Positions 8,109 through 16,325 of a stretch of DNA of 64,000 nt are shown piece by piece. The position numbers were made by a program, and so were the translations under genes. Each line of letters opens with the position of its first letter. Position 1 is the stretch's first letter. Under the pieces are notes generated by a model. The model searched no databases. It was not told the DNA's origin and saw only the letters and a list, made by a program, of their open reading frames with translations. Source of the stretch: Agrobacterium rubi TR3 = NBRC 13261 (lineage in GTDB: Bacteria > Pseudomonadota > Alphaproteobacteria > Rhizobiales > Rhizobiaceae). The stretch covers positions 124,001 to 188,000 of the forward strand of contig NZ_BBJU01000010.1 of the NCBI RefSeq assembly GCF_000739935.1, read 5' to 3'.

Positions 8109-8861
8109 ATGGAAAAAGATATCCCGGTATTCGACCGGCGCGACACGCTGCCCGCTATTCTTGATGAGGGCGAATGGTCGCCAAGGCGCGCGCGGATGAA
8201 GCGCGGAGACGTCGTTCTCATGGCAGGCGATCCCCTGCCGAAAATCTTCCTCTCGATTGCCACTCAAGCTGAAGTCGAGCAGTTCTGCACCAATGGGACG
8301 GCCTGGTATTCGTCCGATCGTTTCAATGGCCAGGCGGCGAATGACAACGAGGACTGGCCGCTCCAGAAGCTTCTTCGCACGGAGGGCAAGGACCATTGCC
8401 TTGACCTCGCCATCCGCTACCGCGACCTGCACGACACGGCGTCACGGCCCACGCAGCTGATAGGCAAAGAATGCGAAAACCTATTCCTCGTAGAGAACCA
8501 GGACGATGAAGGCAGGCCCAAGGGTGTGAAGGTAGTCACTGGTAAGAAAGCGCAGGTCTACACGCAGCCGCGTCGGAACATGGCGGCACCCGTCCCGAAA
8601 AAGTGGAATGGCGACTGGCCAATACTTGCGGCGATCGACGCGAAGCGGGAATTGGCATTTGTCCGAGCCAAACTCGCCTACGTTCCCACCATCCTTGATG
8701 CGTTCGAATGGTCAGTGGTTGATGGTCTGACACTCGACGAGATCGGCAAACGGCTTGGCGCTGGTAGCAAAGGTGCCAAGGGCGAGGCTCGCGCCCGCGT
8801 CTTCGATGGCTTCGGCATCTTGGACCGCTACTGGAGCACTCAGGACAGGCTGACCGCATAG
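8109..8861 (+). CDS. Phage protein with C-terminal helix-turn-helix, possible late regulator
   Basis: The product has 250 residues. The N-terminal two thirds are unrecognised. The C-terminal 50 residues (FEWSVVDGLTLDEIGKRLGAGSKG... FDGFGILDRYW) have the spacing of a sigma-region-4-like helix-turn-helix, similar to DUF6456-type domains in alphaproteobacterial regulators. A ribosome site (GAAGGTGA) lies before the ATG. It sits between the replication module and the capsid operon and could switch on the structural genes; this is inferred from position. Confidence 0.5.
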   Translation: MEKDIPVFDRRDTLPAILDEGEWSPRRARMKRGDVVLMAGDPLPKIFLSIATQAEVEQFCTNGTAWYSSDRFNGQAANDNEDWPLQKLLRTEGKDHCLDLAIRYRDLHDTASRPTQLIGKECENLFLVENQDDEGRPKGVKVVTGKKAQVYTQPRRNMAAPVPKKWNGDWPILAAIDAKRELAFVRAKLAYVPTILDAFEWSVVDGLTLDEIGKRLGAGSKGAKGEARARVFDGFGILDRYWSTQDRLTA

Positions 8862-9165
8862 GGGTACCCCTTTTCCCCGCGCCAAAAGGTATAAGAGAGA
8901 GATTGGCTCGCAGCGATGCGGGCCTTTTGTTTTTGGGGCAGCCGTCACTGCTCTGAAGGTGGGTTGCCCCGCGCGGTGGCTCACCACCAATCCCCGTCAC
9001 GGTGAGCACGGATGTACTGCCACCATGAAATCCCGAACGTCCCCGTTCGGTTTGATCGCGCGCACCAGCCCTGTTTCGTCTCTTCGGCAGAACGGCTGGT
9101 GCGCATGCGGTCATTTTTTTTAAAGCCCCAAAACATTCATTTTGAAAAACGAAAGGAGGCGCACC
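8862..9165. other. Leader region of the capsid operon
   Basis: These 304 bp have no convincing gene. They hold several GC-rich inverted repeats and, at 9060-9121, a strong stem followed by a T run, directly before the first gene of the structural operon. Either it ends transcription from the regulator gene or it acts as an attenuator for the late genes. Confidence 0.5.
9060..9121 (+). terminator. Stem-loop with T run before the structural operon
   Basis: GCGCACCAGCC at 9060-9070 pairs perfectly with GGCTGGTGCGC at 9094-9104. A run of eight or more T follows from 9114. This has the form of an intrinsic terminator with an unusually long loop. Confidence 0.6.
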
Positions 9166-9660
9166 GTGCGAAAAGCTGCGGCATGCTTTGCCCTATCAAA
9201 AACACTTGGCATCGGTCTTGGTCGCGTCACGTCGCTGGCACAGCGCGCCTCTGACGCAGGCGTTCTGCCAAAAGCGGCGGGACGTACTTATCCACCCTTA
9301 TCCGCTGACCAGATGGCGCGGCTGCTTATCGCTGTACTGGCTGACAACGGCCTGGGTACCGTCGGCGAGAGCGTGGAAAAGTTCGCTCGTATTCATTCCA
9401 GCGAGCTTTGCTTGTCGCTTGTCGAGGCTATCGCTGCCGCTTTCGATGGTGGCAGGACCAACCCTTTCGCCCCGGTCATCAAGAGCATGGTACTTCGTAA
9501 TGATCTGGAAAACCCCGGTGTCGACATTCTAGCCGATGTCGGTGGCCATGGTGTTCACGCCGTCTTTGGTGCCACGCAGACCACTGGCGCTGTCAAGCAG
9601 TCGCTAGTGTCGGGATCGGCATTCGAAGCGCTGGCGCGAGAATGGCGGGCCGCGCAATGA
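9166..9660 (+). CDS. Phage protein with helix-turn-helix-like N-terminus, first gene of the capsid operon
   Basis: The protein has 164 residues from a GTG start at 9166. That start is chosen because AAAGGAGG stands 5 bases before it; an in-frame ATG at 9142 has no ribosome site. The N-terminal 60 residues (FALSKTLGIGLGRVTSLAQRASDAGVLPKAAG) look like a winged-helix DNA-binding domain, a type I associate with capsid-proximal genes of alphaproteobacterial prophages. Function is unknown. A packaging-recognition role like that of a small terminase subunit is possible, but nothing in the sequence proves it. It overlaps the next gene as ATGA. Confidence 0.6.
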   Translation: MRKAAACFALSKTLGIGLGRVTSLAQRASDAGVLPKAAGRTYPPLSADQMARLLIAVLADNGLGTVGESVEKFARIHSSELCLSLVEAIAAAFDGGRTNPFAPVIKSMVLRNDLENPGVDILADVGGHGVHAVFGATQTTGAVKQSLVSGSAFEALAREWRAAQ

Positions 9661-9947
9661 CCTCTGAAATATCGCAACTTCTCGAACAGATTAGAGAAGA
9701 GGCCGCTGAGGCTGACTTTCAAAAACGCCTGCAAGCATCCCAGATTGCCGAGCGCGAAAAGACCTCCAAAAAGCACCGGACGCCCGACCAGATCGCAACA
9801 CACCGCGAAATGTACCGGGCCGCAAAGCGCCACGTCGAAACAATGGACACGTGGAACGCCGCAAACCCAGACAAAACCGCCCGACCGTATTTGCCGCACA
9901 TGTTGGCCTACCTCGGCGCATTTTCTTACACAGAGAAAGACACCTGA
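9657..9947 (+). CDS. Small phage protein upstream of the capsid gene
   Basis: The product has 96 residues, starting MTSEISQLLEQIREEAAEAD. The first half is strongly charged and predicted helical or coiled-coil; the second half contains MYRAAKRHVETMDTWNAANP. The ATG at 9657 overlaps the previous stop as ATGA, and the stop directly precedes the capsid ATG. This tight coupling suggests a head-related role, perhaps scaffold-like, but I do not recognise a family. Confidence 0.55.
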   Translation: MTSEISQLLEQIREEAAEADFQKRLQASQIAEREKTSKKHRTPDQIATHREMYRAAKRHVETMDTWNAANPDKTARPYLPHMLAYLGAFSYTEKDT

Positions 9948-11042
9948 ATGACTGACACTATTGCAGAAAAAATCGAGCAGCTCGGCTCTGCTTTCAACGC
10001 CTCTACTTCCGATCTGTCTGAGCGAATTTCGGGGCTGGAGAAGCGCGCGGCCCGCGAGAAAGACAACGCCGGTTTCGACGATGCCGACAGTCTTGCATCT
10101 TCGCTGGTAAACAGCCCTGCGTTCAAGCAACTCAACGGTGGTGCTAATCGCGGTCGCGCCCTGGTCGAATCTGCGGCCATCACGTCGGGCAACACAACAG
10201 TCGGCACTGGCCGTTCTCTCGGCACATCTTTGGTACCCGCTGACCGACGCCCCGGCATCGTCACTCCTGCGCAGCGCGTCCTTACGGTTCGCGACCTCAT
10301 CGCGCCTGGCACCACGACGGCAGGCAGCATTGAGTATGTGCAGGAAACTGGCTTCACCAACAATGCTGCACCCGTGGCCGAGACAACTTTGAAACCGTAC
10401 TCGGATATCACTTTCGATTTGAAGACGGCTCCAGTCCGCACAGTTGCGCATCTCTTCAAGATTTCTAAGCAGATGCTTGACGATGTCGCGGGTTTGGTTT
10501 CCTACCTTGATCTGCGTGGCACCACCGGCCTGAAGATCGTCGAGGAAAATCAGCTCCTCTTTGGCTCTGGTACAGGTCAAAATTTGCAGGGCCTGATTCC
10601 GCAGGCGACTGAGTTCGACGAGAGCTTGCGCAAGGTTGGCGATACGCGCGTTGACACGATCCGCCGAGCAATTCAGCAGGTTCGCCGCGCTGAGTACCGC
10701 GCGACGGGCATTGTGATGAATCCGGACGACCTGGCAGAACTCGAACTGACAAAGGATGCAGACGGCAACTACATCATTGTCGATCCGGTCGAAGGTGGTC
10801 AGGGCCGCATTTGGCGTCTGCCTATTGTAGACACCACGGCCATGCCAGCGGGCCAGTTCCTCGTTGGTGCCTTGGCTACCGCTGCCCAAGTCTTTGACCG
10901 TCAGCAGGTCACGTTCGAGATCAGCACCGAGAACGTAGACGACTTTGAGCGCAACCTTGCGACGGCCCGAATTGAGGAGCGCTTGGCGCTTGCGGTTTAT
11001 CGTCCTGAGTCTCTGGTAACGGGCGAATTTGAGGCATCTTAA
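9948..11042 (+). CDS. HK97-family major capsid protein
   Basis: The product has 364 residues. The first about 90 are helical and charged (EKIEQLGSAFNASTSDLSER), like the delta domain that acts as an internal scaffold in HK97-type capsids. The remainder has the phage_capsid fold signature: VRDLIAPGTTTAGSIEYVQE, APVRTVAHLFKISKQMLDD, GIVMNPDDLAELELTKD, and a C-terminal RIEERLALAVYRPESLV. In HK97 and relatives the delta domain is cut off by a prohead protease. No protease gene is present here, so maturation would need a helper phage, or the delta domain is retained. Confidence 0.88.
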   Translation: MTDTIAEKIEQLGSAFNASTSDLSERISGLEKRAAREKDNAGFDDADSLASSLVNSPAFKQLNGGANRGRALVESAAITSGNTTVGTGRSLGTSLVPADRRPGIVTPAQRVLTVRDLIAPGTTTAGSIEYVQETGFTNNAAPVAETTLKPYSDITFDLKTAPVRTVAHLFKISKQMLDDVAGLVSYLDLRGTTGLKIVEENQLLFGSGTGQNLQGLIPQATEFDESLRKVGDTRVDTIRRAIQQVRRAEYRATGIVMNPDDLAELELTKDADGNYIIVDPVEGGQGRIWRLPIVDTTAMPAGQFLVGALATAAQVFDRQQVTFEISTENVDDFERNLATARIEERLALAVYRPESLVTGEFEAS

Positions 11043-11053
11043 CTACCAATCCA

Positions 11054-11115
11054 GATGGCAGGGTTGCTCCTATCCCTGCCATCAAAGGCCAGTCGATGAG
11101 CCCCGTCGGCTGGCC
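11054..11115 (+). terminator. Two hairpins directly after the capsid gene
   Basis: GATGGCAGGG (11054-11063) pairs perfectly with CCCTGCCATC (11074-11083). A second stem pairs GGCCAG (11087-11092) with CTGGCC (11110-11115). No T run follows, so they may stabilise capsid mRNA or cause partial termination rather than act as a classic terminator. Confidence 0.5.
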
Positions 11116-11143
11116 ACCCCTTTCACACACATGAGGACTACAC

Positions 11144-11377
11144 ATACCATCAGGCCGAATTATCAAATGGGTAAGAGACCGTGGCTTTGGCTTCATCCAG
11201 GCAGACGGCGATAGCGGCAACGCTGGCGAGTTCGTGCATATCAGCGCGATGCCTGACCATGAAGAGCCACGGCTAGGCCAGCGCTTCGACTTCGACAAAG
11301 TTGTTGGTGTCGACGGCCGATCAAAGGCAGTGAATGTGCGCGAGGTCACGAGCTGGGGTGAGGCCGCGTACCTTTAA
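11144..11377 (+). CDS. Cold-shock-domain protein with no standard start codon
   Basis: The frame ending at TAA 11377 encodes a clear cold-shock domain. RIIKWVRDRGFGFIQADG contains the RNP1 motif and EFVHISAM the RNP2 motif; KAVNVREV follows near the end. No ATG, GTG or TTG exists in frame before the domain, and a stop lies at 11132-11134. The only codon at the right distance from a ribosome site (AGGA at 11134-11137) is ATA at 11144, giving 77 residues. Either ATA is used as a weak start, or an ATG has mutated and the gene is dying. Cold-shock proteins bind single-stranded nucleic acid. It lies between capsid and tail genes. Confidence 0.65.
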   Translation: MPSGRIIKWVRDRGFGFIQADGDSGNAGEFVHISAMPDHEEPRLGQRFDFDKVVGVDGRSKAVNVREVTSWGEAAYL

Positions 11378-11690
11378 CGGGTGTCTCCGAAGTCCAGACC
11401 CATCGGCAGATGGGGACCGGCGAGGGTCATTCGCGTACACTTTTCCAATTCAAAATATGAGGGTCGGCTACCCCTGGCATATGAAAAAAGTCTAGACCTG
11501 CTTCGGCCAGGGACCGGCGGGGGAATGCAACGTTAATGCAAACACAGAAAAAAGCCTCCCGTGCGCGCAAGCGCGCGCGAGAAAACATTAGGTTTTTTGG
11601 CTTTCTTGGCCGATTCAGGAAGTCTTGTTGATAGTTGAGCGCGACCGGCGTGGCATGTGCGGCCCATGCCATAACATGGGGCAAGAAAAG
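11378..11690. other. Non-coding stretch inside the element
   Basis: No coding sequence is supported in these 313 bp. A purine-pyrimidine-rich inverted repeat (GTGCGCGC and GCGCGCGC arms with a two-base loop) lies at about 11559-11577. A GTCTAGAC motif lies near 11490. The stretch looks like the remains of deleted structural genes or a regulatory spacer. Confidence 0.4.
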
Positions 11691-12165
11691 CTAAATGCTC
11701 ATGCCTAAGCGCTTCGCGGCTTCCTGCTTTATGTAGGCGACGGCTATATCCGGTACAATCGGGAAGTCTGGCAAGCTTATGGCCCGCGGTAGCCTCTCAT
11801 CACCACATTGGACGAGAAGACTGTGATTTTTATTTGCACAAGTAGTGGCGTAATCACAGAGGTTGCTCAGGGACAGCGCTAGAACAGACCTCGCAGCCGC
11901 GAGCTTCGCAGTCCTTCGACCCTCTTCTAATCTTCGCTCTTGGTCGATCTGTGCACGAATAGCTTGAATACTTAGGTAGGCAGCAACCACCGCAGCAAGG
12001 CCGGTAATCAATGTCGTATCGACCCCACCCAAGCCTGCCGACAGCGCGTAACGCGTCGCTGAACAACTGCGGCCACGATCTCTCGTCGAGTGCAATCTCA
12101 CGCCCGACTGCGAACAGCACCAAACCACCAATAAATCCAACAGCGACGGCAAGCGATTTTTTCAT
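11691..12165 (-). pseudogene. Frameshifted small membrane protein
   Basis: Two overlapping minus-strand frames complement each other. The first begins at 12165 with MKKSLAVAVGFIGGLVLFAV and stays sensible to about residue 43. Then a frame one base away carries on with GLGGVDTTLITGLAAVVAAY, a second membrane segment, and a charged helix (IRAQIDQERRLEEGRRTAKL) to a stop at 11691. Together they would give about 157 residues with two membrane helices. The switch falls in a G-rich stretch near 12020-12035. It could be a real frameshift mutation, a sequencing error or programmed slippage. Its orientation opposes the structural genes. Confidence 0.55.
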
Positions 12166-12235
12166 CTTCTGATGAAGCGCTCAATCTTGAGTCCCGTCGA
12201 TACATGCCACCTGCAATCCACAAGGAAAATCTAAA

Positions 12236-12592
12236 ATGACAGCACAGCCCTTTGCACTTATCGACGCCGACTTTGCCGACGGCACCTACAAATTCGGTCT
12301 GACATGGCCTCTGGCCACAGAATGGGAACGATCAACCGATCGAAGCCTCTACGCGACGCTTATCAATATCATGCGGACCGGTGTTGCCGCCCTGAACGAT
12401 ACCCGCGAACTGGTGCGGCTCGGTCTCATTGGCGGCGGCATGGCCCCCACGGACGCATTGCGCATGGTGCGCACAAATGTAGAGGAAAGGCCAGCTGCCG
12501 AGAACTTCGGCTTGGTCGTGAAGATCGTGGACGCGTTTTTCCACGGTAAGGGCGTGCCTGACGCGGACGGCGACGAACCAACAGATGGCTAA
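12236..12592 (+). CDS. GTA gp10-like tail assembly chaperone
   Basis: The 118-residue product begins MTAQPFALIDADFADGTYKF. The layout is a short beta N-terminus, LTWPLATEWERSTDRSLYAT, then helices with LVRLGLIGGGMAPTDALRMV. It matches the Phage_TAC_11 / gene-transfer-agent gp10 family that sits just upstream of the tape measure gene in Rhodobacter-type GTAs and many siphophages. Such proteins coat the tape measure during tail assembly. A ribosome site (AAGGAAAA) precedes the ATG. It overlaps the next gene by 8 bp. Confidence 0.72.
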   Translation: MTAQPFALIDADFADGTYKFGLTWPLATEWERSTDRSLYATLINIMRTGVAALNDTRELVRLGLIGGGMAPTDALRMVRTNVEERPAAENFGLVVKIVDAFFHGKGVPDADGDEPTDG

Positions 12593-13010
12593 AACGCTCC
12601 AAGGCTGGGATCGAATTAAGCGCAGGCTTGAGAGGATACCGAAGGCCGTGCGCGAGCAGACGCAGCCGGTTATCACGTCGGCCGCACATGACATCGCCAG
12701 CGTGATGAAAGCCTTGGCACCGGTCGACGACGGCGATTTGAAGGACAGCATTGAAGTTACCCACGGCGGGCAGCGAACGCCGTCCCACAGCCAACCTGGT
12801 GGCGCTACCGTGGTTCCTGAGAATGCGGCGATGATCACCGCCGGCAATTCCAAGGTCCGCTACGCTCACCTCGTCGAATTTGGCACCTTAGCCGCGCGAG
12901 CGCAGCCATTCTTTTTCGTTGGCCATCGCATGGCAAGCAAGAAAGCCGCAGCAAAAATCAAACGCGGCATTTCCAAAGCAATTCGGAGCACCAAAAAAAA
13001 TGGCAACTGA
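12585..13010 (+). CDS. HK97 gp10-like tail completion protein
   Basis: The product has 141 residues. It starts with GWDRIKRRLERIPKAVREQT, followed by ALAPVDDGDLKDSIEV and YAHLVEFGT...AQPFFF, the hallmarks of the HK97-gp10-like family that closes the head-proximal end of the tail. It is normally found between head-tail connectors and the tail tube gene. Here it lies between chaperone and tape measure, and neither connectors nor tail tube are present. It overlaps the tape measure gene by 11 bp. Confidence 0.75.
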   Translation: MAKTLQGWDRIKRRLERIPKAVREQTQPVITSAAHDIASVMKALAPVDDGDLKDSIEVTHGGQRTPSHSQPGGATVVPENAAMITAGNSKVRYAHLVEFGTLAARAQPFFFVGHRMASKKAAAKIKRGISKAIRSTKKNGN

Positions 13011-15111
13011 ATATGAACGGATGGCGGTGTTGCTTGAGGCCCGCGTGACCGAATTCGAAAAGAAGATCGCCAGCGCCACCCGCAATGCTGATCGCAATTT
13101 CAAAAAGATAGAGAAGAGCGCCGAAGGCATGCGTGACCGCATCGGCAAGTCGGCAAGCGCGGCTGCGGCTAGTTTCGCTGGTGCATTTGCAGCCGGCGCT
13201 GCAATCAAGGCTGCCGTCCAACTCATGGACGCCTCCAAGCGGATCGAAAACTCTCTCAAGACAGCAGGCTTGTCAGGCCAGCAACTGACCGATGTTTATG
13301 AGCAGTTGTTTGCTTCCGCGCAGAAAAATGCAGCCCCCGTAGAATCACTGACCACCCTGTACTCCAAACTTTCCCTCACTCAGAATGAATTGGGCGTTGG
13401 CCAGGCTGAACTGATCGGCTTCACCGACAAGATCGCAATGGCATTGCGCGCGGGCGGCACATCAGCAACCGAAGCCTCCGGTGCATTGCTTCAGTTGTCG
13501 CAAGCGCTGGGTGGTGGCGTAGTTCGCGCCGAGGAATTCAATTCTGTCCTTGAAGGTGCGCCGACAATCGCCCAGGCCGCTGCGGCCGGCCTAAAAGAAG
13601 CGGGCGGCTCAGTCGCCAAGCTGCGCCAGCTTGTCGTTGACGGAAAGGTTTCGTCGCAGGCCTTCTTTCGCGCTTTCGATGTTGGTGCCGCCACACTTGA
13701 GGGCCGCCTAGCGGGTGCGCAATCCACCACAGCGAACAACTTCGTCCGGCTTCAAAACGTCTTGGTGGATACCGCTGGAAAAATCGACAAGGCCACCGGA
13801 TCGAGCGAGAAACTTGGCTCGGGCATCAGTGAGCTTGCGGGCATCGTTCAAGATTTCGGGCGTGTCGTCGTCAGCGTGGCCGAGAGTGATCTTGGTAGGT
13901 TCGTCGGATGGATCACCGACGGGGTTGGGCAGGTAAATGAATTGAAGCGCGCGCTGGGCGGTCTGCCTGGTGTGTTCGACAAGATTTCAAAGCTCCAGAA
14001 TGATGCCTTTCTCGGACGCCCGATCGGCTCGTCGCTCCAGCAAGAAAACATTCAGAATCGCATCAACACGGCCTTCGAAGAGACGGCTATGCCGAAGGTC
14101 TCGAAGAGTGGTCGGCTCCCGGCCGCACCAACGGTGGATCCAGTTTCCATCGACGACTACAAGGTGACCGTTACCAAATCCAAGTCGGGTGGCAGCAAGT
14201 CACAGCGCGAAAACGAATATCAGCGCGAGATCGAGCAGATCAAAGAACGGACTGCAGCATTGACCACGGCATACGCCGCACAGGCCGCGCTTAACCCGTT
14301 AGTGGACGACTATGGTTTTTCGGTAGAGAAGGCTGCTGCTAAGCAAGATCTTATCAATGCTGCGCAGAAGGCAGGCAAGGAAGTCACTCCCGCGCTTGCA
14401 GCTGAAATTGACGCCGCGGCAGAAGCATACGCTCGAGCCGGTTCGGCAGCCGAGCAACTTGCCGAGAAGCAGAATGAGATCCGCGAGTCGGCGCAGCAAG
14501 CGTTGGACACCGCCAAGGACGTGACACGCGGCATCATTGATGGCTTTGTCGAAGGCGCGAGTGCGGCCGACATCTTCAGGGACAGCCTCAAGAAGATTGC
14601 GGACTCTCTCCTCAACGACGTGCTCAACAGCATGTTTCAGGTCAAGAACTTTTCGGGTGCTGGCGGCGGAGGTGGTTTTCTAAGCAGCCTGTTCGGCGGT
14701 GGCGGTGGGGGCGGTGGCTTTCTCAGCGGCATTTTGAGCATGTTTGGTGGTTCAGGCGTACCGATGTATGCCAAGGGCACAAGCTCGGCACGACCCGGCA
14801 TGGCAATTGTTGGTGAGGAAGGCCCGGAACTTGTGCGCTTCGGTGGCGGGGAAGAGGTTATACCTAATCACAAAATGGGCGCAACTCTCGGAAGCGTGCC
14901 TTCAATACAGCCGCCCAGCATTCCAAAATTGTCACCGCAACAGTCGCAGGCCAGCCCAACCATTGCCCCTGTTTACAACATCGATGCCCGCGGCGCCGAC
15001 GGTGCGGCGATTGCCCGTCTTCAGGCGCAGCTTGACCGGCAGAACCGAGAATTCGCAGCGAACACAATGAAGGTGTTAAAGCAAGCGGGCCCACGCGGTA
15101 TCAAAATCTAG
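13000..15111 (+). CDS. Tape measure protein
   Basis: The product has 703 residues from MATEYERMAVLLEARVTEFE. The in-frame extension to 12919 lies inside the gp10-like gene and is rejected. Residues about 70-280 form the tape-measure N-terminal domain (RIENSLKTAGLSGQQLTDVY ... LQLSQALGGGVVRAEEFNSV). Helical coiled regions follow, then a glycine-rich stretch. The C-terminal signature MYAKGTSSARPGMAIVGEEG closes the protein. Tape measure length sets siphophage tail length; at about 1.5 angstrom per residue this predicts a tail near 100 nm. It would have to polymerise with a tail tube protein supplied from elsewhere. Confidence 0.88.
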   Translation: MATEYERMAVLLEARVTEFEKKIASATRNADRNFKKIEKSAEGMRDRIGKSASAAAASFAGAFAAGAAIKAAVQLMDASKRIENSLKTAGLSGQQLTDVYEQLFASAQKNAAPVESLTTLYSKLSLTQNELGVGQAELIGFTDKIAMALRAGGTSATEASGALLQLSQALGGGVVRAEEFNSVLEGAPTIAQAAAAGLKEAGGSVAKLRQLVVDGKVSSQAFFRAFDVGAATLEGRLAGAQSTTANNFVRLQNVLVDTAGKIDKATGSSEKLGSGISELAGIVQDFGRVVVSVAESDLGRFVGWITDGVGQVNELKRALGGLPGVFDKISKLQNDAFLGRPIGSSLQQENIQNRINTAFEETAMPKVSKSGRLPAAPTVDPVSIDDYKVTVTKSKSGGSKSQRENEYQREIEQIKERTAALTTAYAAQAALNPLVDDYGFSVEKAAAKQDLINAAQKAGKEVTPALAAEIDAAAEAYARAGSAAEQLAEKQNEIRESAQQALDTAKDVTRGIIDGFVEGASAADIFRDSLKKIADSLLNDVLNSMFQVKNFSGAGGGGGFLSSLFGGGGGGGGFLSGILSMFGGSGVPMYAKGTSSARPGMAIVGEEGPELVRFGGGEEVIPNHKMGATLGSVPSIQPPSIPKLSPQQSQASPTIAPVYNIDARGADGAAIARLQAQLDRQNREFAANTMKVLKQAGPRGIKI

Positions 15112-15147
15112 GTATGGGCGGCATAGCGCCGCCCTTCCTATAAATAC

Positions 15148-15176
15148 TTGACGAACGGACAAATAAAGGCTTATGT
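15148..15176 (+). promoter_or_regulatory. Sigma-70-like promoter of the NdpA-RelA/SpoT cassette
   Basis: A -35 box TTGACG (15148-15153) and a -10 box TTATGT (15171-15176) are 17 bp apart, in the AT-rich gap after the tape measure gene and 82 bp before the NdpA-like start. It suggests expression independent of the structural operon. Confidence 0.5.
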
Positions 15177-15257
15177 TCACTTTATGTTCTTATTGAGCTA
15201 ACTAAGTATTCGGTGATTATGCTGATAATTCAACCAGCCATTGATTCTGGAGACATT

Positions 15258-16325
15258 ATGCAGCTCGAAAACCTGAAGATTAATCGAATAGTAATGCACG
15301 AAGTGCTGAAGCGCGACGAGGATAGGCAGCCAAAAACACCTGTTTTTGGCGCGGCCCTCGAAGATCTGTCGCTTCCGGCTAAAGTGGCGTTTACGTTGCG
15401 CGTGACAGAGGCTCTTTCTGCACAAGCAAAAAGCATAGAGATGCAAATTTCTGATTTTTCGTCAGGGAGCATGGTTGATATCGCTTCAGACCTTTTGGAG
15501 GCAAATGACGAAATATTTCTAGAAAAATCTAGGCATATTGCAACTAAACTCGCATCTGCGCAAAAAGCCAGAAGTATTCCTGGGGGTGTTGTCATCACTT
15601 TTGATGGATCGTTTGGCGTTCCCAAACGGAACTTTTTAGGAGTAATCAAAGCGGAAACACAGAGCGGCTTTAGGCGGAGGAAAGACGCCGAAACAATTCT
15701 GACTGAGTTCCTCGAAAATATCTTCCTGACACCTGCAACAAGGTTATATAAGATTGGCTTCCTTCTCCAGGAGCCAAAAGACGAGAGCTTTGAATGGCGC
15801 GCGATTGTTTTTGACAGCAACATATCGAGTAACCATCGCGAAAGCGCCGCTCAATATTTCTATGAAGATTTTTTCGGATGCCTTTTCCCTTCAAATGGAC
15901 CCTACGAAACATCTAAATTTTTTGATTTGACGAAAGACTTTGTAAGACGCGGGGCTTTCAGTCATGAGGAGCGCCGCGATTTGAATGACGCTCTGTACAC
16001 TTTCATAAAGACGGAAAAAGCACCGACATTCACCGCGCAAGAGTTTGCCGACAGCTACCTTCCTAATGAACAAAAAGACAACTTCCGGCAGTTTCTAGCC
16101 TCAAAAAAATTCCCTGATCGTGCAGTCGTTCGGGACACCGCAAACATGGCAGGCCGTCTGCGACGTCGTAAGTTCAAATTCGGCGAAAATGTAGAATTTT
16201 CGGTATCTCCAGAGCTTCTGCACACTAAGGAGGTGACTATCGATGAAATTCCCGCTGACGCAGAGAGCGATGAACGGACATGGACTCAGATAACTATCCG
16301 GCGAAGGATTACTGATCAGTTGTGA
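15258..16325 (+). CDS. NdpA/YejK-like nucleoid-associated protein
   Basis: The product has 355 residues, starting MQLENLKINRIVMHEVLKRD. The start at 15258 is preferred over an upstream in-frame ATG because TGGAGA stands in front and the family begins with this motif. The N-terminal block, a central GGVVITFDGSFGVPKRNFLGVIKA and the C-terminal GENVEFSVSPELLHTKEVTID match the 37-kDa nucleoid-associated family (NdpA; E. coli YejK). Family members bind nucleoid DNA, and YejK has been linked to topoisomerase IV. The gene is more AT-rich than the phage genes and overlaps the RelA/SpoT gene as GTGA, so both are translated together. Confidence 0.75.
   Translation: MQLENLKINRIVMHEVLKRDEDRQPKTPVFGAALEDLSLPAKVAFTLRVTEALSAQAKSIEMQISDFSSGSMVDIASDLLEANDEIFLEKSRHIATKLASAQKARSIPGGVVITFDGSFGVPKRNFLGVIKAETQSGFRRRKDAETILTEFLENIFLTPATRLYKIGFLLQEPKDESFEWRAIVFDSNISSNHRESAAQYFYEDFFGCLFPSNGPYETSKFFDLTKDFVRRGAFSHEERRDLNDALYTFIKTEKAPTFTAQEFADSYLPNEQKDNFRQFLASKKFPDRAVVRDTANMAGRLRRRKFKFGENVEFSVSPELLHTKEVTIDEIPADAESDERTWTQITIRRRITDQL

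Noticed and set aside
11427-11684. Minus-strand frame of 85 codons in the gap after the cold-shock gene
   Set aside because: No ribosome site, low-complexity arginine stretches from a GC-rich inverted repeat, and no family resemblance.
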